Origin: Polytrichum commune
Taxonomy: Eukaryota > Streptophyta > Polytrichopsida > Polytrichales > Polytrichaceae
Direction: 5' to 3'
Assembly: GCA_950295325.1 (NCBI GenBank)
Contig: OX485804.1
Location: 24,988,001-25,052,000, forward strand
Length of the DNA: 64,000 nucleotides
The translations under genes and the position numbers were made by a program. Under the pieces are notes generated by a model. The model did no database searches. It was not told the origin of the DNA and saw nothing but the letters and a program-made list of their open reading frames with translations. Below are positions 24,720-36,479 of this stretch, piece by piece (the first letter of the stretch is position 1; every line of letters starts with the position of its first letter).

Positions 24720-25560
24720 AGATTGCTTGGGTTCTTAATGTCTATGCCTCCAACATGGTTTGGGAAAGATGTGCCATGTGGAATGAAGTCATTTGAAGGA
24801 ATGATGGTCCTATTTACTCTTGGGATAGCTTACGGGATGACGGTACTAGGGTTCCTTGCTAAGTTGGATAGATTTTACTTGTTCTCTAGCTTGGTCCAAA
24901 ACCCATCTTCTCATGTTATGTAGTATAAAATACTTGGAAATTCTTCTTTCTCAGACCACCACCTGGTCTCTCTTCTTATTAAGCTTAGCGCTAGCTCACC
25001 GGGTGGTTTCTCTTGGAAGGTCTATGCCATATTTCTCCAAGACGCTAAGGAACATGTTAGAGCATTGCAGGAAGTGTCTCTACCCCAAATGTCACTCTTT
25101 ACTAAACTTAGGAAAGTAGTCAAGTATTATGAGGAAGGTTTGTATTGCCAAAGCTGCGAAGGCTAGGTTGGAAGAGTCCAAGCTTAGAAGATCTCTAGAA
25201 TTTTGGCAAACCTTGCTCCATTCCAATCCGCAAAATGAAGCCAATAAGTATGCCATAAAGGATCTTCAATCTCAATCACAAACTTTGACAAATTGGAAAG
25301 AAGATGGGCATAGGATTGGTCTAGAACTAGATGGATGAATTGGAGATAAGACACGTGGTTGAGTTTTGTCCCATACTGATGCCTTGCAAGTATGTGTGAA
25401 CATATATGAGCGTATTATACCATTATTAGTTACATACATGGTACAAGAATATTGGAACATATACAAGACAATGAGAGGTTGCTCCAAGTCAAGCGGCCAC
25501 TTTGTTACCATACCATCACATCAAATGATGTCACTATCTGCCCTTCACCACTAGGAGGGA
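24720..25560 (+). pseudogene. LINE (non-LTR retrotransposon) endonuclease remnant
   Basis: In shifting frames the sequence reads LNVYASNMVWERCAMWNEV, then a TWS/LDRF-like segment (YSWDSLRDDG, LDRFYL), then SDHHLVSLLIKLSASSPGGF and SWKVYAIF. This order is that of the C-terminal half of the apurinic-type endonuclease of plant L1 elements, where SDH is the conserved catalytic motif. The following 300 bp read like the linker before the reverse transcriptase. Several frameshifts and stops show that it is dead. Confidence 0.7.
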
Positions 25561-26171
25561 AGGTCATTGAGACCCGATTCCCTCTTAATTCGGGACCTAT
25601 CCTTGTGACCGCTTGAACTAGTCACACCCAATTCTCTTTTGTATGTAACACCAATTATGCAATCTTTGAATACAATACATGTGGAATGGCCCCTGGCGGT
25701 TATTATACATATAACTCACTTCGTGTAACAAGCACACGCATCCATATTTTCATTTTTTCTTTCTTTTTCAAAAAAACATATCAAGGTCCCTTTGCACTTG
25801 GGCTCATAAGCTTCCTTTACCGAGCTACTGCAACTACGAAGACCGCCGGTCACTCGGTGCAAAATACGGAGCTGAGAACTGCTTTTGAGAAACTAGCCGG
25901 TCCTTTACAGGTTAGTGAGCACGAGAATCTCCACCTTTGAAATGAAAAATATAATAATATGAATTCCTAAAAATATGAGGGAAAGTGGCCAGTATGGCCT
26001 CGATTTGCATTGGCCAACCATCTCGTCCTAACATGTCGTTCTAATCCCAGGAGAAGTGGGTTAGTCAGACAACACAAATTCAAGTAAGCCATCTACCTTA
26101 CTTTTCTTTCTTTCTTTCAACTGGACTTGATCCCACATTCAATCAGCATATTCGCATACTACACAGATTTA
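25561..26171. other. No gene seen
   Basis: Mixed sequence after the LINE remnant. The frame at 25,686-25,940 has no recognisable features. Confidence 0.35.
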
Positions 26172-26381
26172 CTCAATCAGTGCGTGTTAGTATTCGGAGT
26201 TACACCGTGCAGCAACACCTTACTCGGGAGCTCAATTTTCACCACCCAAAGCTCTACAGATTGTTCGACCAGTATGAAAACATAAATGACTTTGCATGGT
26301 AAACTATTCCATTCTCATTAAATAGTAGGAAAAACAGCCCTGCATAACTCCGAACACTAACACACACACACTAATTGGGAG
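26172..26381. mobile_element. MITE related to 6,999-7,200
   Basis: The left end CTCAATCAGTGCGTGTTAGT is followed by ATTCGGAGTTA; the right end, read inward, is CTCCCAATTAGTGTGTGTG then TTAGTGTTCGGAGTTA. Size 210 bp. Confidence 0.7.
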
Positions 26382-27000
26382 GATCAGCAGTGTACGTAAG
26401 ATGCTGGGTGGATTAAAGTGCAAGAAAACAGGTGGCCTCACCATAACTGCAGTGGGCTTGATGGGGGTGTGATTGGGCTGGGTGACGAGAGTAACGCCAG
26501 TTTCTCAAATAATTGCTCGCTCGCAGGGAAGCAGGGAGCCCCCGTAACGGCGATGCGATTGGGAGAGCAGTAAGTGAAGTGGAGTGAAGGGTGGTCTGGG
26601 CTCGCTCTATATGCGACTCGTCTCATGCTCAGGGCTGGCAGCAGGTGAGAAGTGAGGTCACAGGAGGAGTAAAATAAATGTAATGTGATTGGGGTGGGGT
26701 GTGGTGTGGTGTGTTGTTTGGGAGGGAGGGAAGAGGTGAAGTAAGTGGAAATGACAGGCAGCCAGTTCTTCTGCCGGCTGCTGCAGCAGCAGCATGCAGA
26801 CAGACAGACACACAGAGAGAGAGAGAGTCTTGGATGGAAGCTAGCCAGCCGGCCTCCTTCTTGTTGTTCACATGAATGGGAGTGGAGGCCTGGCAGGGGG
26901 AGTAAGTGGGCAATCATGAGGCAAGGACACTCGGAGCCCCGGCCTCACCAACGACGACGCACACACTTTGGGACTCGGGAGCTATAATTTATATATATAT
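26382..27000. other. GC-richer unique stretch with simple repeats, no gene assigned
   Basis: Contains GGTGTGGTGTGGTGT, a CTGCAGCAGCAGCATGC stretch, an AGACAGACAGACA/GAGA tract (about 26,796-26,828) and a (TA)n run at about 26,988-27,004. A 159-residue minus-strand open frame exists, but it is low-complexity and overlaps other frames. Composition resembles 41,290-41,640, which also precedes CCGGTT repeats. Confidence 0.4.
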
Positions 27001-27004
27001 ATAT

Positions 27005-27600
27005 GTCCGGGAAGAACCGGCGGTTGATTAGTTGCAGATGAACCGGTGGAGTTTGAGAATGGGAAGAACCGGCGGTTGATTAGTTGCAGATGAACCGGTG
27101 GAGTTCGAGAATGGGAAGAACCGGTGGTTGATTAGTTGCAGATGAACTGGTGGAGTTCGAGAATTCACCGGTTGAAGTTGGAGGCTTCAGGAAATTTACC
27201 GATCGTGTGGGAGGAATCTATAGAATGAATATACCCCAAATGAATGATAGGCAAGACCGGAAGAGGTCAGCGACTCAGCATGTGACCGGTTGGATTTGGA
27301 ATCACAAGAATCTTGACCGACTAACGAAGCCACAAACTTCCCGGGCACTGCTTGGGAGCAGCGAACGGGGAGGGCCGACCGCTAGTTGGTTGCCGGTGAA
27401 CCGGTGGAGTTTGAGGAATCGCCGGTTCAGGTTCAAGTTCAAGGCTTCAGGGAAATTACCGATCTGTTTTAGAGGACTTTACAGAATTTCTCTCAATCTA
27501 ATAAACAAGAAACCCAAAGATGTCGAGCCGGTTGGACTTGGAAACACTAGGATCTCAACCGATTATGCCCAAACATCTCCTTGGACACATGTGCTTGAAA
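27005..27600 (-). repeat. CCGGTT repeat family, two units; 52-bp triplication at left
   Basis: The leading segment GAAGAACCGGCGGTTGATTA recurs at 27,011, 27,063 and 27,115, a 52-bp spacing, giving three tandem copies. Two full family units follow, ending near 27,345 and 27,590 (ATCTCCTTGG). Orientation is opposite to 28,099. Confidence 0.85.
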
Positions 27601-27628
27601 TGTGACCTGACCGATCCTCAGGTGACTA

Positions 27629-27835
27629 CACTGAAACATTGTATTTGGTGTCACTTACTGTTTGAAGTTACATAATGCTATATCTTTTTACCAAGTAAAG
27701 ATGTGAATCTTCTATAATATCCAAACAACCAATTTGACCTTTGTTGGGAAAAGAGAGAGACATATACAGTGAACAGTTATAGCAGTGCGTAATTCCAAAT
27801 AGGAGGTGGCATGGCACTAAATACTACATTTAGTG
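27629..27835. mobile_element. TA-flanked MITE of the CACTAAATA family
   Basis: The left end CACTGAAACATTGTATTTGG follows TA; the right end ATACTACATTTAGTG precedes TA. The interior shares TTACATAATGCTAT and TTTACCAAGTAAAGATG-type pieces with 22,088-22,303. Confidence 0.78.
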
Positions 27836-28098
27836 TAGCCATGCATGCTTTAGATCTACCGACGTCACTAAATTAGTGTAGCTGCTAAGGCACTGGCCAC
27901 CGAGTCAGATCTCCATCACCGGCTCTTCAATGGGGCCGCCTGCTGCCCAGTCAACACACGACAACACGAGTCTCCTCGAAACAGAGGGAACAGCCACAAG
28001 TTTAACATCACACGTGTTGTTTCCTGGAATCTCATACATACGTTTCGTATTTATTTACTGCCTGTTTCGACCACCACAACGGTAGTTTCAAGCAGCTT

Positions 28099-28312
28099 CT
28101 GGGGAGGTTTTTGGGCATAATCAGTCAAAATCCTACTGTTTCCAAGTCCAACCAGTTACATGTTGTGATTTTTCGGTTTTTCTTCGTTAATTTGAAGCAT
28201 ATTCTGTAGATTCCTCTACAATGATTCTGTAATTTTCTTGAAGCCTTGAACTTCAACCGGTTCTTTTTCAGACTCAACCGGATCATTTATAACTAGCGGT
28301 CGGTTCTCCCCG
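28099..28312 (+). repeat. CCGGTT repeat family, best full-length single copy (214 bp)
   Basis: Starts CTGGGGAGGTTTTTGGGCAT and ends GGTCGGTTCTCCCCG, so the ends are a short inverted repeat (consensus CCGGGGAGA). Internal AACCGG motifs are spaced along the unit. No coding sequence. Confidence 0.75.
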
Positions 28313-30435
28313 TTCATTGGTTTCAAGTCTCCCGAGCGGATGCATAACATCACTCAGTAGGAGGGTGTTATAACCAAGGGCCTAGGATTTTGAGAGCACA
28401 ATGGCCCTTTTATGTTGGGCTACCTTTACAAAATGAACAGTTCTCAACCTGAATATATATATGTTGTTCACTATGTTTGGGGGAACCGATAGTTGGGTCA
28501 GACACCACAAATTGATTGGAATATAATTTTTCTAATAATATATGTGGTTAAAACATATTGTGTTGGGTGCTCAAAACATGATAACCATTCTACATTCAGT
28601 ACTCAACTTAATGCGGGAGCATATATGACCATTTAATAAACACGAGAATCTTCACTTTGGTAATTAATAAGATTCTCATATCAGCTCCATGGATTAAGAG
28701 GAAAGTGGGTACGGCCTTGAGTTATATGTGCTAACCATCTTATACTAATCGCATGTTTCGTATCATAGGAGAAGGCAGGCTAGTCAGGAACCCATCTACG
28801 TTAACACCCACATACCTTACTACCTCGAAGTTGAACATGAGGTTAACTTATTAGCCATGTAGAAGGCATGTAAATCTATCTCAAATTAAAGTAGGCTTCG
28901 TACTAGTTCACACGGGGTCCTAAGTCCCAAGTCCAAAGTCACATGAGGTCAATATGTGCAAGCTCAGCTGTTGAGACTTACCACTTCACACAGGGTTCCA
29001 AGTCCCAAGTATGACATGGGATGCCTACATAGCAACACTTTTTGGAGGTGAGGCTTGGGACTTGTGTTGAGACCCAACTCTCAACGCAAGTCCTGCGTGC
29101 ATAAAATAATCAAGATCCAACTTTAATGTGAACCAACCCTTAGTGGGTAGCCACCATTAGCAAATGAATTAAAGAAGGTGGGCAGGCTGGGGCGATGGAG
29201 TTAATTCTACTCACATAGCCCCACTGCAATAGTCATGTGGAGGCCACACACGTTCGAAAACGTTGGTTTTGACACGGAGATTGGTAAGCCAATGTAAAAG
29301 AATTTCAGCCTTGACATGTGCATAATCTTGAGGAGCTTGGTTTCAAGGTTGGTCCCTCTTTTATAAGGTATAAACGTCCGCGTTCAACTCCAATCAAATG
29401 CAACAGTTTTGCAAGGCTTCAAACCTTTTGTTTCCGACTGGAGTTGAAAACAAACGGTTTGAACCAAAAAATGAAGGATCGGCTGCGAAACCAACCTCCT
29501 TGACATTAATTACATGCCAAGGCCGAAATTTTCTTACCTTGACTTACCACACTCGGTTTCGAAACCGGCGCTTTCGAATGTGTGTGGCCGCCCCTTCAAT
29601 GAAACCATCATCATGGTTGCCAGTCCCCACCTGTTGCTCATGACGTGGTGCCTGCCCTACCTCTTGGTTTCAAACTACCTCTAGCTTATATACTAGCACC
29701 CAAGTTCTTTCACTTGTCAACAAAATAACATTCTATATAGATAAATACATAAATAATTGAGGGTTTGCTTTGGCAGTTTCAATGCTTTCATGTCATGTGT
29801 ATCCTAAACCACACCCTGTTCCGACATGCACATAACATTACTAAGCAACTACATGATGGTCACTTCCAAAGAAAGAGGTTGTGATTCAAATAAAATAATA
29901 ATTTATAGTTGTTTGTCGAAAAGCTCATAATACACACCTTGCATGTTCCTTATAAACGATGGATATCATAATTGAAGGACAATTATGCTCATGTGATACT
30001 TGGTCCCCACGGAATACAATCTGGGAGTTGTTTATTGTTATGCAATTATTGTGACCAAAGATAACTCTGAAGTTGAAAATTTCTCGTTCAAAATTGCAGG
30101 TTTGGAAATTTTGATTCTAATTCCTAGCTAATAATACTAATTAAAATGATTGTAACCCACTATATTTGCACTAATGTTGGTGGTCTAAGATTGTTTGTTG
30201 ATCAATTATGAGCCTCAAAGCCGAGCGCAAGTTTGGTGAGGGTAAATTTTGATTTGTATTTGTGCACATATATAGGTATGCACATTCAAGATCAACAAAC
30301 ATTGGCCACAATGTGTAAAAACATTATAGGGACAAAAGAGTTGGTGAATTCAAATTTTGATTTACTTAGCTTCTCTGACATTAAATTAAGCTTGCAGACC
30401 TGGAAATAATTTAATCCAATTCCAATAGGGGGACA
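28313..30435. other. No gene seen
   Basis: A diverged inverted-repeat stretch near 28,880-29,140 has CCAAGTCCCAAG repeated and ends GTGAACCAACCCTTA, suggesting an old Harbinger-like element. A small local inverted repeat (TTTGAAGC/GGTTTGAACC) lies near 29,415-29,465. The rest is featureless and AT-rich. Confidence 0.4.
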
Positions 30436-30443
30436 AATTCACC

Positions 30444-30729
30444 CTCGGGGGGTTCACTCCCTCTTATATTTTGCATACACGTGCGATCGGGACCTATTAA
30501 TTGGGGGGGTTATTTACCTTGCAGAAAATATTATAAGGTGATGGTATTTTACATGTAAAAAGCCTGAAAATATTATATGTGATGGTATTTTACATGTAAA
30601 CATGTTTCACTATTTTAAAATCCCCTATTTTACATGTACATTTTTTACGAAATTTATCTACAATGAATATATTGGACCCTATTTTTTATCGCACGTTGTT
30701 CTACGATTTTCGCCAGTGAACCCCCCGAG
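30444..30729. mobile_element. MITE with CTCGGGGGGTTCACT ends and 8-bp TSD
   Basis: Perfect 15-bp inverted ends CTCGGGGGGTTCACT are flanked by identical 8-bp duplications AATTCACC at 30436-30443 and 30730-30737. The AT-rich interior contains a repeated GATGGTATTTTACATGTAAA. The 8-bp TSD suggests hAT, though the termini are unusual for that group. Confidence 0.88.
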
Positions 30730-31028
30730 AATTCACCACAAACTTGGGATGGGAAATTTGAAAATGATTAGGTACCCATCATCCCCACTTGGAATGTGTC
30801 GATCACATGATAACAAATTCAACACACACTTGACATCAAAGTAAGTAAAGATTCATGCTGCAAACATTCACAAAATCTACACATTTACTTTGAAAATGGT
30901 GTTCTATCATATGTTCCTTGTGGGATATACCCTTGAACACTCTTATATTCTAGCCTCTACGATTTAAATATTCTTTTGAACCGATTCCAATGATGGATGA
31001 TTGCCAAGAAAGGCCAACTATGTTGAGT

Positions 31029-31032
<4 letters not shown>

Positions 31033-31103
<71 letters not shown>
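31033..31103. repeat. (CT)n microsatellite, 71 bp
   Basis: An uninterrupted CT dinucleotide run. It is the longest perfect microsatellite in the window. Confidence 0.97.
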
Positions 31104-31105
<2 letters not shown>

Positions 31106-31814
31106 CACGAGTCAAACATGAGGAAGTGGATATATGAAATGCACACGAGGGGAGGGTGCATGTAGAACAGACAACCACATGTTTGTTCAAGCGCAACTCA
31201 TTATTTGAGGCCTTCTTGTTATGTGCAACACCAATAACAGAAGCCAAGCATGAGCAACAGAAGAAACTATTTGTCTTTTGTTGCCCAAACTTGAAATGCT
31301 TGTGAAAAGGTGCACTAACACATTTTGCACTTGTTTTTATTCATGGAGCATGTGTGCAATGAGTGCCCCTACAATGCTATTTTTTATTGCCTATATGTAG
31401 TCTGAGACTTTAACTTTGATCCTCACCAAGCACCCTCTAGTATACCACACATACCAATGTTGATATAAATGACTTTTGGTGTTTCTAAATTTTTTTTCTA
31501 ATTTTTCGTTTTCATTTTGGGTACGAATTGACAAAATCAATTGCAACGGAGAAACCAGTAAAGCCACCAAGGGTGAAAGCCCATCATATGACCCAAAGGG
31601 CATCAAGAAATAACACCCACTCTACGCTTAAAAAAGTTTTTGTGGGACTTATTCATAATGCTTGTCAAGCAAGCATGAAAAGATAGAGAAGGATCTCCAA
31701 GGACCAAGATTAGCATATTTTTGTATGAAGTTGCGAAACAATGTTGGTGGCATAATGACTTTTATTTGTTATGCTAACGGGCGGTTGGAAAACCTATGTT
31801 CTACTAACTCTTCA
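31104..31814. other. No gene seen
   Basis: Intergenic, AT-rich. Short open frames have no recognisable features. Confidence 0.35.
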
Positions 31815-31825
31815 TGGGAAGGATT

Positions 31826-31924
31826 GACCCCCATCCTGCACCAAGAGGATTCTTGAGCATGCTAGGGCCAGGGGGCTCAAATTCACGTCAGATTGCTCGA
31901 TTTTTAATTTTTTAATTTTTTTCT
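31826..31924 (+). mobile_element. Short SINE-like retroposon with T-rich tail and 11-bp TSD
   Basis: A 99-bp segment is flanked by identical TGGGAAGGATT at 31815-31825 and 31925-31935. It ends in a tail of TTTTTAATTTTTT type. A related copy lies at 7,255-7,350 on the minus strand. Variable-length TSDs and a 3' T-rich tail are typical of plant SINEs. The head is missing here, so it is probably 5'-truncated. Confidence 0.75.
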
Positions 31925-31935
31925 TGGGAAGGATT

Positions 31936-32687
31936 ACAACGAGGGGCAACCTTTATCAATATCCTCTGAGATATGGCCACGCCACTTACCTTGTGAAAGC
32001 ACTCATCACAAGAGAGCCATCTCTATTGGAGCCCACATGAGCCTTATGCATCCACCTGCAAAATATCTCAGTACCACCAAATCCACATATCCAAGGAACG
32101 TCCATTGTAGTTAGATACTAGAATCCCACTTAGAACTTAGGCATAACATTATTTAGTTTCATGGTTGTGTTTCATTCTATATGTAGCGTCCGACATGGGC
32201 CTCCACTATCTTATCCTCATGGCAAGAAACTTAGAAAATACGAAGAAATTGACACCAATACGAACAATGAATAGTGTCGGTATGAATAATATGAATATTG
32301 TGGATAGTGTCTATATTTTTAGTGATGGTGATGCTATGAATAATGCAGGATGAACAATGATTTATGTGAATCGTTCTGGGAGTATCACTCCACCTAAATT
32401 TTCAATTGTCAATGTGAATGTATGAATATTAAGTAAATATCCTTACTCTGTTTGGGGGATCCAAAAATTATAATTGACATATTTTAGGATCGTGGAACCG
32501 ACCCACATAATTAAAGAATGTTATGGGATTGTTCACAAATAAAAATGAACTCATTTGAACACGACCACATCTATATTCATTTATACATCTCACTTTCACT
32601 ACCCATGCAAAAATGATGTTGGTAGGATGTGTATAGAGGCCAGGCACAATCTAGGAGGACAAAGGAGCATCATTTTGGGTAATCATC
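31936..32687. other. No gene seen
   Basis: Intergenic sequence without recognised repeats or coding regions. Confidence 0.35.
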
Positions 32688-32690
32688 TTA

Positions 32691-33154
32691 GGGCCACCTC
32701 ACACACGAGCCAAGAGCCGTGACCATGAAATGTGAGAGCCCAAAAGAAAGTGTTCAAAGGCCATCCCAAGACACTTCCAAGATTATGTAGTGTGAAGTCA
32801 TATTTGACCGGACCCTCAATCACATGCTATTTCAATGACTTTTTATTCGTGTGGGTCCTCAACCATGATAAAATAGAATAAATCAACGGTTATGAGCGTT
32901 CGGAGTGTCATATTTTGTGTGAAGCCTACCTCCAAGAGGTGGTTTTTGAAAATAGTCCAAGTGACCATGAAACATGATCCATTCGATGCCATGTAGGAAT
33001 CCATGTAGACTTTACATCCATCTTCCATTCACTTACTCCGTTGTTCACTCAAGTGTAGTGTGAAACGCACTTGGGCTGGCTCCGCTTTTTCCACCAAGGA
33101 GAGTGCCTTAAGTGAAATGGTCACGGGCTCTTAGTCTTGTTTGTGAAGTGGCCC
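32691..33154. mobile_element. Harbinger-like MITE, GGGCCACYTCACACACGAG ends, TSD TTA
   Basis: The left end is GGGCCACCTCACACACGAG; the right end reads inward GGGCCACTTCACAAACAAG. TTA lies at 32688-32690 and 33155-33157. Full-length reference copy (464 bp) for the copies at 17,980, 35,555 and 63,513. Confidence 0.85.
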
Positions 33155-33198
33155 TTACACTTGAATTCAAAATAGTGCACCATCAATTTAACTTACAT

Positions 33199-33365
33199 CA
33201 TAACATTATTCAGATCCATAACAATGTTTTGTGGCACTGAGAGTATTCCACAAAATATTTCCAGATTTTTCCCACATTCAGTCTAAATGTGGGAAATATT
33301 TGGAAATATTATGTGGAATACTCTTAGTGCCACAAAACACTATTATGGATCTGAATGATGTTATG
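33199..33365. repeat. Long near-perfect hairpin, 167 bp
   Basis: Arms of about 78 bp run from CATAACATTATTCAGATCCA on the left to TGGATCTGAATGATGTTATG on the right, around a loop of about 7 bases (near 33,280). Roughly one mismatch in ten pairs. It could be a fold-back MITE or a small-RNA precursor. Confidence 0.85.
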
Positions 33366-34769
33366 TATATTGGGCCCTTAATCAAAGTTCACCCATATAC
33401 CCCGAGCATTTTTTTTTATACATGAGAAAGATCTTATCTAAACTGATGCCAAATTTCAAACCTTGATTATCCAAAGTTCATCACAGGGAGGCCACTAGCT
33501 ATATACTTTTGTGTGGTTGGGGATTATTTAAGGGTGGGCTATTTATCTATACTTCTTGAATAATTAGGAACTTATTAGTAGATAAAATTTTACTTTGAGG
33601 TACTTTCCAAGACCTATAGATAAATATAATATACACCATGAACTTATTTTATAGATTTTATTTTATTTTTAAAGTGTAACATTTATCAATATTTGGAATG
33701 TTGATATTAATTTATATTAATTTGTAACAAAACGACAACAATACATTAAAGGAACTTTTAGATAATTACAATTGTTCTCAATGCCTAAAGTGTTGTAATT
33801 TGGTGTGGTTACCTTCAAAAACGTGAACAAAAACTAGAACAAAGGGAAAAATTACATGGTTCTTACATTCAAGTAATGTGTTAAAAAAGAAAAACTAAAT
33901 AAACCTACAAGATGAGTCAAATATCCCACATTATTGTATGAAAAGTATCAAATGCCCAACAATATTGTCTACAAGGGGCAGGTGTTCAAGCTTAATTAGC
34001 ACCAATACAATTCTTACAACTATGATTTTCCCACAAATTCGTCTAAGCTCTTAGCATCTATAGGATCAAGCGAATAAATCTTCTTAATTGGATCATATTC
34101 CATCATCACATTTGACATACTTGAATATGCATCTACCCATTCACAATTTGTTTGGTGATAGTGGAATTTGAGGTGTATTGGAGTAGGGGGAAAATGATAC
34201 ATCGTGATTTCAAAGGTTGGCATGGCAACTCTCTTTTCATGTAATTTCTTGTCTTTTTGGGAGGTCAACGGGTTGCCTGCACAATCCCCATTTCATGCCA
34301 AATTTCCTCCGCATCATTTAAACCCTCCCACTCCACCACATACTACTATCAACTCTTTGAAAAATTGAGGTTGGGGTGTTGTTTCTCATGCGGTCTTTAA
34401 TTATTGAAGAAATTCAAGGTGAATCTCTGGACATAAAAAAACGGCCACATCATATCCCAATTTGACCAACATGGAAGTGGGCGAGGAGGAGGCATTGATG
34501 TAGTCATCGTTAAAGTAGAAATAGGTTGACTTCTTACTCGTGTAAGCTTGTCTTTGGACAAATACGGGCTGACATCAAGTTGAGAAACCAAAGTGGCCTT
34601 AAAAACTTAATGTTTGTCATACTCCTCTATCGACGTAACTTTCACGACTACAATACTTGATTTTCCAAACACTTCCTCACAATCCAACATATTTGAAATA
34701 ACATGTGGATAGATGAAGCACAATCTCCTCCACGACTTTGGCTTCTAGCACACCCTTAGAGTTCCCATT
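33366..34769. other. No gene recognised
   Basis: AT-rich to 34,000. Between 34,010 and 34,600 several minus-strand open pieces lie close together (34,020-34,268, 34,397-34,591). They could be a decayed gene or transposon cargo, but I recognise no domain. Confidence 0.35.
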
Positions 34770-34777
34770 CATTTCTT

Positions 34778-35282
34778 CAGACCTTGGACACCTGGCCAGC
34801 TACCATCACCTAGCTAAATTTCCCAAGCTCCTATTTGTCACTTAGTTTTAGCTAGCTAAGTTCACCAAACCTAGGATTCTTACTTAGCTTTAGCTAGCTA
34901 ACCTTTCCGGAACTCTCATGTTCACTCAATTTTGACTAGCTAAAAAATGTGGGACATGCATATTCACTCTAAACCAGAGAGAAATCAATTTAAACGAAAC
35001 CAAACAATATATGTTTGGTTGTATTGCTCTTGGTTGGATTTGTATTTTCATGTTGTTGCACAAGGAAATTAAAAGGCTCAAATAGTTGCCCACTTGGTCA
35101 GCTGTCCAATTTAGGGCCCCTAATACTAAGAAAAAATAGTGTATATCTCAAATTCCACCTAGCTAATTTTCCATGACCGGATTAGCTGTATTTTTGAAGC
35201 ACCAAATTCTTGCGTAACTTTAGCTAGTTGGAGCTTTTAGCTAGCTAAATAGCTGCCCGTTTAGTTAGTTGTCCAAGGTCTG
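34778..35282 (+). mobile_element. hAT-type element, TIR CAGACCTTGG, 8-bp TSD
   Basis: Starts CAGACCTTGGA and ends TCCAAGGTCTG. Flanked by CATTTCTT (34770-34777) and CATTTTTT (35283-35290), an 8-bp duplication with one change. The interior is studded with TTAGCTAGCTAA motifs, like the TAGTTAACTA motifs of 7,417-7,934. Confidence 0.78.
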
Positions 35283-35554
35283 CATTTTTTTCATTTTAGT
35301 CCTCAAAACCTCAACATCGCCATCATCCACCTCCGTAGTCTTATTGCTTGTTTTGTATGCTAGATGAGTGGGATCGGCTCTTTCTACAGTCCATCGAGTG
35401 TGGAACCATGCTTGCCGTGAAGAGGGGGTTGTGACTTGTGTCTCAAACTTGATTAGCTTTGTTTTGAACATGCATATCTCCTTGCAAGATCCAAAGCCAG
35501 GTCACACGAAACTCCTTCACGAATAAGAATACATCCTCCAGTAACACTAAACTT

Positions 35555-36004
35555 CCTCAAAAGCACACACAAGACTCATGGTCCATGACCATTGCACTTC
35601 AAGCACTCTCATTGGTGGGAGAGGCGGAGCCACTCTACGTTCACTTCACACTATGCTTGAGGGACCAATGGAGTAATTGAATGCAAGATTAATGGAAAGT
35701 CTACATGGTATCAAATGGACCACGTTTCATGGTCAATTGGATTGTTTTTGCAAACCACCTCTTGGAGGTAGGGCTAACAACTGTTGTTTTATTATCTTTT
35801 ATCATTTGTGAAGACCTCACATGAATAGAAATTCTTTGAAATAGCATTTGGTTGAGGGCCCAATCACATATGATCTCACACTACACTTGAGGGCTTGTGA
35901 CCACATTACATGATTTTGGAAGTGTCTTGGGATGGCCTTTAAACCCTTTTCTTGGGCTCTCATAATTTCATGGTCAAGGCTCTTGGCTCTTGTGTGAAGT
36001 TGGC
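35555..36004. mobile_element. Diverged Harbinger-like MITE of the GGGCCACTTCACACACG family
   Basis: The order of internal pieces (CACTTCAAGCACTCTCATTG, CTCACACTACACTTGAGG, GGCTCTTGTGTGAAGTTGGC) matches 63,513 onward and, reversed, 32,691-33,154. The right flank is TTA at 36005-36007; the left end is degraded. Confidence 0.7.
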
Positions 36005-36479
36005 TTAAACCAAGATATCCAATGCCAACTTCTAAATTGGATGATCTTTACTCAATGGAGGCAATTTCTCATCCAATCCAAATACATCTATTGAACCTCA
36101 CATAAACTCTTCGTTCGTCCAAATATTACATACCCTACTTCATTAATAAAAAATGAATAACACCTATACTTTTCACCTACCCTACTTTAGATATAATATT
36201 GTATGACCCAAACAGTCATCTCTCAGACCAAACTCGTTGAAGGAGCGATGTTTTTGAAATTGAACATGAGTCCCATTCCTAATAATTCAACACATGTCGA
36301 GGAATCTCCAATTTGGAACACCTTGATTCCATCTTGTCTTGAACTGCCAGATGACATTGATGATTTCGATGATAATGAAAATGAAGAAGATGATGATGGT
36401 AATGACAATGATGACAAATGATGATCTATCACCAGTGCCAGTTGAATGTGAGGAAGCTGACTATACATGTTGATTTTAA

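Noticed and set aside
26438-26917. 159-residue minus-strand open frame
   Set aside because: Low-complexity composition over GAGA, GTGGTG and CAG tracts, overlapping frames on both strands and no recognisable domain.
36203-36421. Acidic 72-residue frame
   Set aside because: The acidic tail comes from a GAT/GAA-rich tract next to a transposon end; no recognisable protein family.
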